Positions 1-6,930 of a DNA stretch of 64,000 nt are shown in pieces (positions within the stretch are counted from its first letter, which is position 1; each line of letters begins with the position of its first letter). Where the stretch lies: the NCBI RefSeq assembly GCF_000009625.1, contig NC_002682.1:1-64000 (forward strand). The letters are read 5' to 3'. The DNA is from Mesorhizobium japonicum MAFF 303099. Its GTDB lineage: Bacteria > Pseudomonadota > Alphaproteobacteria > Rhizobiales > Rhizobiaceae. The notes under the pieces were generated by a model. The model worked only from the letters and a program-made list of their open reading frames with translations, ran no database searches and was not told where the DNA came from. The position numbers were made by a program, and so were the translations under genes.

Positions 1-238
1 ACTAGTGCCATCAACATATTTCTGTTCATATCCCCAGCCCTCCCAAGGCTTAAGATCAGCATCTCCTAAAGTTATTATTTGCGCAAGGGATGACCGTTGT
101 TCTGGTAAATTTCAGCGGAATTGACCAGAAATCTATGTGCTTTGCAAAATCAAAGGACATACGGGGTTATTCGCGACGCGTTTGAAGGCCGTCGCGTCCT
201 CCGCCGATATGACGAGCATCGAGTAAGTGGCCGCTGAG
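1..238. other. left edge, no gene supported
   Basis: No open frame here has convincing protein character. A frame ending in TGA at 235-237 reads as a plausible basic C-terminus (VIRDAFEGRR...), but it has no start inside the window, so it may be the tail of a gene or a relic cut off by the window edge or by the neighbouring insertion sequence. Confidence 0.3.
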
Positions 239-367
239 GTGACACGGTGGAAGGTGATGGGGCTTGGCGCCCTCGGTGTCACCTGTATGGCGGCGGCGAC
301 TCTGGCGTCGCTCGCTACGGCTTATTGGGGCGATATCTGGCGCTTGCTGCGCGGCGGGGAAGAGTAA
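239..367 (+). CDS. possible 42-aa single-span membrane peptide
   Basis: A GTG at 239, one base after the TGA of an upstream frame (TGAGGTG), opens a 42-codon frame ending in TAA at 365-367. The peptide starts with charged VTRWKV, has a hydrophobic stretch (GLGALGVTCMAAATLASLA) and ends in a charged tail (RLLRGGEE), which fits a small inner-membrane protein. I do not recognise a family. It lies just outside the IS5-type element, so it could be the remnant of a larger gene. No strong ribosome-binding site is visible, and the call rests only on composition. Confidence 0.25.
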   Translation: MTRWKVMGLGALGVTCMAAATLASLATAYWGDIWRLLRGGEE

Positions 368-377
368 TCCTTCGGTT

Positions 378-819
378 CTAGGGCGTAGACTCATTACTGC
401 GTAGCCAGATGCGAGTTGAGACGAGCTTGAGCGCAGCAAGATAGTTTTCTGCCAGCTTGTCGTAGCGTGTCGCGATCCGCCGGAACTGCTTGGCTTTATT
501 GAAGAAGCGCTCTACGAGGTTGCGCGCCTTGTAGAGGAAGGGACTGAAGCAGATCGGGTCCTTGCGGTTGGCCTTGGGCGGGATGTTGGCCCAAGCCTTT
601 CGCTCGGTGATGGCCGTGCGCAACGCGTTCGCATCATAGCCATTGTCGGCGAGCAGCATGGCACCCTTGGGAAAATCCCTGATCAAGTCGACTGCGGAGG
701 CGATGTCGCTCTTCTGGCCTGCCGTTAGCGTTAGCTTGATCGGCCTCCCTTGAGCGTCGACAAGGGCATGGATTTTGGTGGTCAGGCCGCCCCGAGAACG
801 ACCGAGGCAATAATCTCGA
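378..819 (-). CDS. IS5-family transposase, C-terminal part (ORF B)
   Basis: Continuation of the transposase in the -1 frame. From the slip site it reads GGRDYCLGRSRGGLTTKIHAL, then contains the second catalytic aspartate in LLADNGYDANALR and the catalytic glutamate in NLVERFFNKAKQFRRIATRYDK, and stops at TAG 378-380. All three DDE residues are therefore present across the two frames, and the element may be functional. Terminal inverted repeats and target duplications could not be fixed by eye; the element probably extends a few tens of bases beyond each end of the coding region. Confidence 0.8.
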
Positions 820-1144
820 CCCCCCTTTTTGCCGTCGCGCCTTGCTGATGGACGCGGACAATGGAGGTGTCGATCATCTGCACCTCGCCGTCATGGGCTT
901 TGGTAATGTCGGCCATGAGGCGGTCCCACACACCTGCTTTCCGCCATCGGACAAAGCGGTTGTAGCAGGTGGTGCGTGGGCCGTATCGCTCTGGCAGATC
1001 GCGCCATGGCGCACCGGATCGCAGCACCCAGAAGATGCCGTTGAGCACCCGCCGGTCATCGACGCGCGGCACTCCTCGCGGCTTGTTGGGCAGGAGCGGT
1101 TGGATTACGCGCCACTCGAAGTCGGTCAGATCATATCGGCTCAT
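782..1144 (-). CDS. IS5-family transposase, N-terminal part (ORF A)
   Basis: This 120-residue frame is the first half of a two-frame DDE transposase of the IS5 family (IS427-like group, from memory). It opens with MSRYDLTDFEWRVIQPLLP and carries the first catalytic aspartate in QMIDTSIVRVHQQG near residue 93. It runs off into a short unrelated tail (VEIIASVVLGAA) because the rest of the protein is encoded in the -1 frame. The switch coincides with an A5G6 run on the minus strand. In this group full-length transposase is known to come from -1 frameshifting at such runs, so the split need not mean the gene is dead. Confidence 0.85.
   Translation of the reverse strand: MSRYDLTDFEWRVIQPLLPNKPRGVPRVDDRRVLNGIFWVLRSGAPWRDLPERYGPRTTCYNRFVRWRKAGVWDRLMADITKAHDGEVQMIDTSIVRVHQQGATAKRGVEIIASVVLGAA
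820..830 (-). promoter_or_regulatory. A5G6 slippery run for -1 frameshifting
   Basis: On the minus strand the run AAAAAGGGGGG lies exactly where the two transposase frames join. Reading GCA AAA AGG GGG and slipping back one base gives GGT CGA, which restores the conserved GGRDYCLG sequence. Confidence 0.6.
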
Positions 1145-1272
1145 GTCGAGCTTGAATCAGGATCCAGTGCAATATGAAAGACGTCAGTTGGAAAACGACG
1201 CATTGCTGACGTTGCGACAATTCAGCGACAACCGCTAACTCTTCCGCAATCGGCATCATGTAGAGGCGGGGA

Positions 1273-2133
1273 ATGATACGACGCTCCTTGTCTTCGTCCG
1301 TTTTTCTCACTTGCCTCGTGATGCTTAGCAACATCTTGGCATCGTGCTCGCCCTCGCCACAACCTGTCTCGGATGCTGACATAGACTTCCTCGCCTCCGA
1401 TGCTCATGTCGTTGTCGGCGACGTGCCTCTCGTCTTGCCCTTTATTGCGCTCACCGGTTATGTCGCCGCGAAACCCTCATTCTCGCTCAACAGACAGCAA
1501 GATCGCCAGGCGGCGACAGATCGCTTGGAGGCGTTTCGCAAAGCTGCCATCAACCCCCAAGCCGCGCCGAAGATCGATCAGCTTGAGATTGCGGTGTATG
1601 CGTATGGATGGAATGACCTCGACCCGAAGCCGTTCAAAAGAATCTGTGCTCGGCTAAGTCGGCAATGGTCCAAGTCCGTTTGCGATGACCCATGGGCGGC
1701 GCTTAAACAGGCGATGCCGGAAAATCGCTTTTATGTTGTCGACGACAGGAAATTTGATGCGTTCGACAACTATTTCACCGTTGGCGGCGAAAGCGTCTCC
1801 GACCAACTTCATTCGATGCAACTGAAGGTTAACGAAGCATCTGTCGTTTGTGATCGGAATCTTGAGCCTTCCAAAACCGCTATTTGCACGGCAGCAATAC
1901 CAATCAAACAGCATCTTGCTGCAGTATGGACGGTTTGGGATAGCACTGGTGAGACCCATTCTCGGCAAGCTGAGCGCGAAGGCAAATCCATCACCGCATT
2001 TGTGCGCCATGCTATCGGACCGTCCGAGGACTTCTCGGCTCTTCTCGCCGACGTATGCAAACTGAGGAACCCGAAGAGCAGTATCGGGCCGGGTGGCAGC
2101 CCTTGCGGTAGTCCTATTTCAAAATCGCGCTAA
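1273..2133 (+). CDS. putative lipoprotein, unknown function
   Basis: A 286-residue protein starting MIRRSLSSSVFLTCLVML, with a typical lipoprotein signal peptide: basic n-region, hydrophobic core, and lipobox ILASC with the cysteine near residue 25. It is therefore probably exported and lipid-anchored. The mature part has several cysteines (around residues 120, 131, 188, 198 and 251) that could form disulfides in the periplasm. I recognise no family. The gene stands alone between an IS element and a minus-strand gene and may be accessory. Its start is supported by the signal peptide following it directly. Confidence 0.65.
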   Translation: MIRRSLSSSVFLTCLVMLSNILASCSPSPQPVSDADIDFLASDAHVVVGDVPLVLPFIALTGYVAAKPSFSLNRQQDRQAATDRLEAFRKAAINPQAAPKIDQLEIAVYAYGWNDLDPKPFKRICARLSRQWSKSVCDDPWAALKQAMPENRFYVVDDRKFDAFDNYFTVGGESVSDQLHSMQLKVNEASVVCDRNLEPSKTAICTAAIPIKQHLAAVWTVWDSTGETHSRQAEREGKSITAFVRHAIGPSEDFSALLADVCKLRNPKSSIGPGGSPCGSPISKSR

Positions 2134-2191
2134 GTCCGCTTCCACCCCATCTCGGTCATTTCGCATTTATGAGTTCACGGCCTAGTCTGCG

Positions 2192-2629
2192 CTATATTCC
2201 GAGGGTTAATGCAACAAACAGAGCCGGCGCGAAGGCAAGGCCGATTGCCATGATAACGACGACGACGATGCCAAGTCTCTCCGTTCGTCTGACACGATCC
2301 TCAATGTTGTCGTCGTCCGCTGAAAGGATGAGGTCGAGCGCTGACGAGATATCGCGCGCAGGGGTATTGTTATCATTGGCTGCTTGATTTGCGACGTCGT
2401 GGACTGTCGGGCTCTCGACAACGATCACCGTCTCCCTCGCTTCTAAGAATCTCAAGACGTCACCTCTAACCCTGATCCAGCGCTCTCCACGAGCGAGGTG
2501 CTCGGGGTGCGGTCGTAACGTGATTGCAATGCTTCGGTTGCGGGGGCAGGACTTCAGTCGGGGGGCTCGCCGGTCCTTAGCCTCACAGCGGAACGCAAAT
2601 GCGTGCGTGCCACTGCTCGTCGCCTTCAT
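2192..2629 (-). CDS. hypothetical protein with C-terminal membrane anchor
   Basis: A 145-residue frame. The first ~55 residues are basic and low in complexity. The middle (VESPTVHDVANQAANDNN) is polar, and the last ~25 residues (LGIVVVVIMAIGLAFAPALF) form one clear transmembrane helix preceded by RVRRTER. This suggests a cytoplasmic domain anchored by its C-terminus. The true start may be internal, since the N-terminal part looks less protein-like. I do not recognise a family. Confidence 0.5.
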   Translation of the reverse strand: MKATSSGTHAFAFRCEAKDRRAPRLKSCPRNRSIAITLRPHPEHLARGERWIRVRGDVLRFLEARETVIVVESPTVHDVANQAANDNNTPARDISSALDLILSADDDNIEDRVRRTERLGIVVVVIMAIGLAFAPALFVALTLGI

Positions 2630-2891
2630 GGTTCTAGTTGCTGGTTGCCGTCGGTTTCGTGGCCGGTCTGTTGATTTCCAGCCCCCATCAGGTCGCTATC
2701 TTCGCCCGGGAACATAATGATTGTCGCGCCGTCTTCGGGATCCAGCGGTTTATGCCGACCTGGCGTAGATCGCGCTGATCGACCAACTGTCCGCAGTAGG
2801 AGCAGGGGTAGAAATTGTCCTCCACCCGTGCCGGCTCGGCGCCATGTCGCTTGCCGGGAATAGGCGGTCCAAGATCGGAAATCTTCGTCAT
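2626..2891 (-). pseudogene. small Cys-containing protein, frameshifted
   Basis: The first frame (2891 down to about 2765) encodes MTKISDLGPPIPGKRHGAEP followed by NFYPCSYCGQLVDQRDLRQV, with a CxxC pair suggesting half of a zinc-binding site. It then departs into GINRWIPKT. The neighbouring frame continues with HKPLDPEDGATIIMFPGEDS to a stop near 2626, which looks like the natural C-terminal half. A small indel near 2760 therefore appears to split the gene. An exact general-stress promoter motif lies only ten bases before the ATG, so the N-terminal part may still be expressed. Function unknown. Confidence 0.5.
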
Positions 2892-2900
2892 GCCGGTTCG

Positions 2901-2925
2901 AACGATCCGCCTGGGTAAAAGTTCC
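2901..2925 (-). promoter_or_regulatory. EcfG-type (general stress sigma) promoter motif
   Basis: On the minus strand GGAAC (2925-2921) is followed after exactly 16 bases by CGTT (2904-2901), the consensus for the EcfG/RpoE2 general-stress sigma factor of alphaproteobacteria. The ATG of the small Cys protein lies at 2891, so the transcript would have almost no leader. Confidence 0.55.
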
Positions 2926-3116
2926 TGGGCTCAGCACGGAACATTTTCTGCTTTCCTGAGTTATGGCGCCGGAAGTCAAGGGTTGTGACCCTGTCCCCGA
3001 AGCTTCCAAGCCCGTCTCGGGTGGTTGGGTGCGAGGCGGGCTGTTTCGACGTCGAACCGACTTCCTTCATTTGTTTCAACGAAAGTCCCCGGACGGGCGG
3101 GCGATCATCTCCATGG

Positions 3117-3422
3117 CTATTGGCGCACGCTGACCCGCGATGTCGCCGACACGTTGGTGATTGAATCGGCATCCACCGTGACGAGGCCGCCGCCATCGAT
3201 GCGGACGGTGACTTTGCCATCCTCCTTGTCTACCCGGGTGGCAAATCCCCTGATTTCTATTTTCTGACCTGGCTTGGCCTTTGCCGGCGAGTCGACGGCA
3301 AGCGGGAAGTTGTAACTCGGAAGGCTGACGCTCGACACGCCGCCCTCCATCACTTTCAGGATGGTGGCTGTCAACGTGATCTCGTCTCCAACTTTCGGCG
3401 CTCGCGACATTCGCTGCCTCAT
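3117..3422 (-). CDS. small beta-rich protein, paralogue of the relic at 45.7 kb
   Basis: A 101-residue protein beginning MRQRMSRAPKVGDEITLTAT, made largely of alternating hydrophobic and charged residues as in a small beta barrel (PGQKIEIRGFATRV, DGKVTVRIDGGG). A frameshifted relative lies at 45657-45961 with matching segments (KVGDEV..., PSYN, KGQKIELIGDVVRID, GKVTVTLGTIVTVD). I recognise no named family. Upstream, on the same strand, GGAAC-N17-TGTT (3462-3437) is one base from the general-stress consensus. Confidence 0.6.
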   Translation of the reverse strand: MRQRMSRAPKVGDEITLTATILKVMEGGVSSVSLPSYNFPLAVDSPAKAKPGQKIEIRGFATRVDKEDGKVTVRIDGGGLVTVDADSITNVSATSRVSVRQ

Positions 3423-3451
3423 GTTGCAGCGAATGAAACATTCAACTTAGC

Positions 3452-3536
3452 TAAAATGTTCCGGAACTATTTTAGCGCAGGCTAATTGAATCGCGGTTTG
3501 TGAGTCCTGTGCATGCGTTTCAAATTTGTCGCGCCC
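3452..3536 (+). repeat. relic of the DNA ligase 5' region
   Basis: These 85 bases match 18639-18723, the upstream region and first codons of the DNA ligase gene, with only scattered differences. The stretch from GCTAATTGAATCGCGGTTTG to GAGTCCTGTGCATGCGTTT is nearly identical. The copy ends after the first few ligase codons and no ligase body follows, so it is a truncated duplicate. Confidence 0.75.
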
Positions 3537-3668
3537 TTGGCCGCGTTGGCGCGCAGCGAAAGCAGCGGCGAGAGCTGGGCTGCTTTCCGCCCGCTGGCGT
3601 CGTTCTGACCTTGGAAAGGCCTTCCTGCGGACCCCCTGCCGTAAGTTTTATGAGCCGGCGATGGCCCA

Positions 3669-4232
3669 TTAGTCAGGCGCCCTCCGCAGGTAGAGGCGGA
3701 GAACCAGCGCCCAGATAAAGACCAGAAAATAGAGCATAAACAGCCGAAACACTGTTTTGGCAAATAACTGGCCCACATCGTCGGTGGTGCGATAAGCGAC
3801 CCAAGCGCCTCGACCAGTGGCATGATCGTCAAACCCGTCGAAAAACACGAAAAAGAAGACCAGGCATATCGAAATGATGCCAAAAATTTCCGTGCCTGCT
3901 GGCATCCGATACCCCCTTTTCGAGGGCTTCGGCAAGGCAACCAAAGCGACCGCAGTCGCAATCGCGAAATAGGCAGACGCAACAGAACTGGAAGCAAAAA
4001 GCTCACACTGCTCTTTTGGCCCGTGGTGCAGCGACTGGAGTTCCTCCGCAAAAAAGATGTTGTGAGGCCATAAAGCCTTCAGGATCCAGACATCACGAAA
4101 GTAGCAGTCGTCTTGAAGTGGAAGCCACTTGATAAGGTACCACAATGCGGGCGCAATAATTGCCGGGCTGAGCAGGGCGACCATAGCAACAAGGCTTCGC
4201 CGCTGGGAGTCTTGATTGTAGGTCCCAGTCAT
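3669..4232 (-). CDS. multi-span membrane protein, unknown function
   Basis: A 187-residue protein with about four predicted membrane helices: LVAMVALLSPAIIAPALWYLI (residues ~14-34), AYFAIATAVALVAL (~86-100), GIISICLVFFFVFF (~117-130) and FRLFMLYFLVFIWALVL (~162-178). The loop after helix 1 holds a Cys- and His-containing segment (LQDDCYF, LQSLHHGPKEQCELF). It has a positively charged C-terminus (RLYLRRAPD). No family recognised. The gene is isolated, with no operon partner. Confidence 0.55.
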   Translation of the reverse strand: MTGTYNQDSQRRSLVAMVALLSPAIIAPALWYLIKWLPLQDDCYFRDVWILKALWPHNIFFAEELQSLHHGPKEQCELFASSSVASAYFAIATAVALVALPKPSKRGYRMPAGTEIFGIISICLVFFFVFFDGFDDHATGRGAWVAYRTTDDVGQLFAKTVFRLFMLYFLVFIWALVLRLYLRRAPD

Positions 4233-4395
4233 CTGACTGTCAGCTCCGTTCGCGCTGTTCTGTATTCATCGTCAAGCCAGTCGTATTTCAAAGCCGATAT
4301 CATAGTTCCGTGGAAAGGAAAGACCGATGCTTCGATGGAAAGAGATTGCCGGGCGAAGCCCCCAAGCCTCAAACAGAGGTACGTCCTGATCCCCA

Positions 4396-4713
4396 TCAGG
4401 AGGCCGGTGGAGGATTTCCGGCAATCCCTACAGTGCAAGGCTGATCCAGCATGTTGGTCCCGAAACGGGCAGAAGATGCTGGCAGACAACCACAACGATG
4501 ACCACACGCACGCCCGAAGCCTTGCGAACGCTTGCCCCGTAGCCAACTGCCGCCGCTTACGCGGGCATCGCCGTCGACGCGAATGTCAAATGGAACGGAA
4601 TCCGCTCGTTTCTCTGCAAGGTCGCTCACTCGATCGGAAAACGGCCGATTGATATCGCCTGCGTCGGCGAGAGACTGCTCCAACAAGACCAGTCCGACCT
4701 CTTGCGGCTTCAT
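4396..4713 (-). pseudogene. relic paralogue of the gene at 46.6 kb
   Basis: Residues 6-50 (GLVLLEQSLADAGDINRPF, SDRVSDLAEKR, DSVPFDIRVDGDARV) align with the protein at 46603-46992 (EMVLFEQSLRDGDGMHRPF, GDRVADAAAKT, GTVLFDVRIDGDKHV). After that the reading frame turns basic and Cys/Arg-rich, while a neighbouring frame continues with AAAVGYGASVRKASGVRVVI, matching AAIGYDDAGTAIVL of the paralogue. A frameshift after about residue 52 therefore breaks the gene. Function unknown. Confidence 0.5.
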
Positions 4714-4870
4714 GTCGGGACTAATGAGCTAGCGCTCATGATCGGCAATACACCAGGATATTTTCACACAGGAATCCGGATGGCTAAACCCAACAATCTC
4801 GCGCCAGCGGTTCGCCGCCTGTGCGGCTGGCCAAATGGTTGCGCCTCTCGCCGTCCAGCGTTGAGCTTCT

Positions 4871-5875
4871 CTAGCTGCGAGACAGATGAAGCGCCACACG
4901 ATTCCGTCCTTCCGATTTGGCACGAAACAGAGCCAAATCGGCGGCATTGACGAAATCGTTTGGCGTCTCGTTTTCGTTGGGCACCGTTGTTGCGACGCCA
5001 ACGCTGATGGTCACGCGATCCGGGCCGTGGGGTATGTTCAACTCCCGCACCCCCTGGACGAGTTGCTCTGCGATCGCACTGGATTCTTCCAGTAAAGTGT
5101 CGACCAGCACGATGACGAACTCTTCGCCTCCGTACCGCGCAGCGAGATCGGTGGAGCGGCCGGAACCGCTATGGATTACGCGGGCGATTTGCTTGAGCAC
5201 CTCGTCGCCGGCCATATGGCCATAGGTATCGTTGTATCGTTTGAAGTTGTCGGCATCGATCATCAACAGCGACAATGGGGACTGTGCGCGAAAAGCGCGC
5301 TTCCATTCAGCCGCCAGATATTCATCAAAATAGCGCCTGTTGCCGAGACCCGTCAGGCCATCGATCCGCGTCAGACGTTCAAGCTCGAGATTTGCACTGA
5401 TCAGCTGTCGCTGGCTTTCCCTTAGCGCTCGGTATGCCGCGTCTCGCTGGACGTGATCCAGATAGGCCCGCGTGTGATATCGAATACGTGCAATCAGCTC
5501 GATACGATCCGGCAGTTTGACGAGATAGTCGTTCGCTCCCGCAGCGAAGGCTACGCCCTTGGTGGCTGGATCTTCCTTGCTCGACAGCACAATGACTGGG
5601 ACCGCGCGTGTCGACGCATGCTTCCTGTATTCTCGCACCAGATGCAGCCCATCGACCCCGGGCATGACGAGATCCTGCAGGATAACGGTTGGCTTTACCT
5701 CATCCGCGACCGTCATCGCTCTCAACGGGTCGGTGCAGAAGTGTAAGGAAATATCGGGCTCGTTGGCTAGAGCACGCCTGACCGCCTCGCAAACCATGAT
5801 CTGATCATCGATGAGCAGAACCATGGATGAATAGTTATCTGCGAGTGGCGGGACCAGCTCTGGTTCTTGCGTCAT
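4871..5875 (-). CDS. wspR: WspR-like response regulator diguanylate cyclase
   Basis: A protein of about 334 residues (start chosen at MTQEPELVPP, 13 bases after the cheB stop). It has an N-terminal receiver domain with phospho-acceptor Asp in VILQDLVMPGVDGL and a C-terminal GGDEF domain with active-site signature RYGGEEFVIVL. An inhibitory-site motif RSTD lies five residues before GGEEF, so product inhibition is expected. It makes cyclic di-GMP when phosphorylated. As the last gene of the wsp operon it is the predicted output of the WspE kinase. The last residues (RNRVALHLSRS) fit a complete domain. Confidence 0.92.
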   Translation of the reverse strand: MTQEPELVPPLADNYSSMVLLIDDQIMVCEAVRRALANEPDISLHFCTDPLRAMTVADEVKPTVILQDLVMPGVDGLHLVREYRKHASTRAVPVIVLSSKEDPATKGVAFAAGANDYLVKLPDRIELIARIRYHTRAYLDHVQRDAAYRALRESQRQLISANLELERLTRIDGLTGLGNRRYFDEYLAAEWKRAFRAQSPLSLLMIDADNFKRYNDTYGHMAGDEVLKQIARVIHSGSGRSTDLAARYGGEEFVIVLVDTLLEESSAIAEQLVQGVRELNIPHGPDRVTISVGVATTVPNENETPNDFVNAADLALFRAKSEGRNRVALHLSRS

Positions 5876-5888
5876 CGGACGAGCCCTT

Positions 5889-6908
5889 TCATGTGGAGCG
5901 CTCGCAGGCTTCGATAATACGTGAGCCGATCGCACTCAAAGGAAGAATATCAACAGCCGCGCCGATGTCGGCGGCGGCCTTCGGCATGCCATAGACGGCA
6001 CTGGTTGCTCTATCCTGCGCGATTGTGAGATGCCCCTTGTCGCGGAGCTGTCTCAGCCCGCGCGCACCATCCCTGCCCATTCCTGTGAGCAGAACACCAA
6101 TCACCGAGCCAGGCCACCATTGCGCCGCACTTTCGAAAAACACATCTACGGACGGCCGATAAACATTGTCCTTGGGGCTGGGCGTATAGCCAAGTTGCTG
6201 AACTGACTTGAAAACCAGATGATCCGCAGAACTGGCAACGAGAACGGTGCCCGCTTGAGGACTATCCCTTTCCCGCGCCGGACGGATCGGGAGAGGCGTA
6301 TGCTGTCCCAGCCAATCAACAAGGCCTGGAACGAACTGAGCATCGAGATGCTGGACGAGCACGATCGCGCCGCCAAAATCAACGGGAAACGCGCTCAGGA
6401 CTGCGGCAACGGCAGCCGGCCCGCCCGCGGAGGCACCGATTGCGATCAGGCGTCGAGGTGTCGGCTCAGCCGCACGTGACATCCGCCTTTTTGCCTTGGT
6501 CGGCGCATCACCGATCAGCTTGCCGATCGTTGCTATCTTGTTCGTCAAAAGCCGGGCGGATTGCGAGGACGCGTTACCTTCAATGCCCACTGACGGAATA
6601 TCGACTGCGTCAAGCGCGCCATGACCCATTGCTTCGTAGACGTCCGCGAGGTTGGATTCGATACTGGCGGTCACCAGCAAGATTGAGCACGGGGTTTCCG
6701 CCATGATTCTGCGGGTCGCTTCCACGCCGTCCATCACTGGCATCGCTAGATCCATGAGTATCAGATCCGGCAGATCACGTCTGCAGACCTCGACCGCCTC
6801 ACGCCCATTGGTCGCGATCCATGCGACCTGATGTTCGCCGGTCGACAGGACCAGTCGGCGCAAAAGTTCAACCGCCATCGGCATGTCGTTGACTACGCCG
6901 ATTCTCAT
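5889..6908 (-). CDS. wspF: WspF/CheB protein-glutamate methylesterase
   Basis: About 339 residues, starting MRIGVVNDMPMAVELLRRLV; a longer in-frame start at 6950 would overlap the wspE end. The receiver domain has its Asp in DLILMDLAMPVMDGVEATRR. The C-terminal CheB methylesterase domain shows the triad: Ser in IGASAGGPAAV, His in VLVQHLDAQF and Asp in LLTGMGRDGARGL. It removes methyl groups from the receptor WspA and so damps signalling. It is placed between the kinase and the cyclase, as in the Pseudomonas wsp operon, where loss of WspF locks c-di-GMP production on. Confidence 0.92.
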   Translation of the reverse strand: MRIGVVNDMPMAVELLRRLVLSTGEHQVAWIATNGREAVEVCRRDLPDLILMDLAMPVMDGVEATRRIMAETPCSILLVTASIESNLADVYEAMGHGALDAVDIPSVGIEGNASSQSARLLTNKIATIGKLIGDAPTKAKRRMSRAAEPTPRRLIAIGASAGGPAAVAAVLSAFPVDFGGAIVLVQHLDAQFVPGLVDWLGQHTPLPIRPARERDSPQAGTVLVASSADHLVFKSVQQLGYTPSPKDNVYRPSVDVFFESAAQWWPGSVIGVLLTGMGRDGARGLRQLRDKGHLTIAQDRATSAVYGMPKAAADIGAAVDILPLSAIGSRIIEACERST

Positions 6909-6930
6909 TCGCTGGCTTCCGATTTCGATC

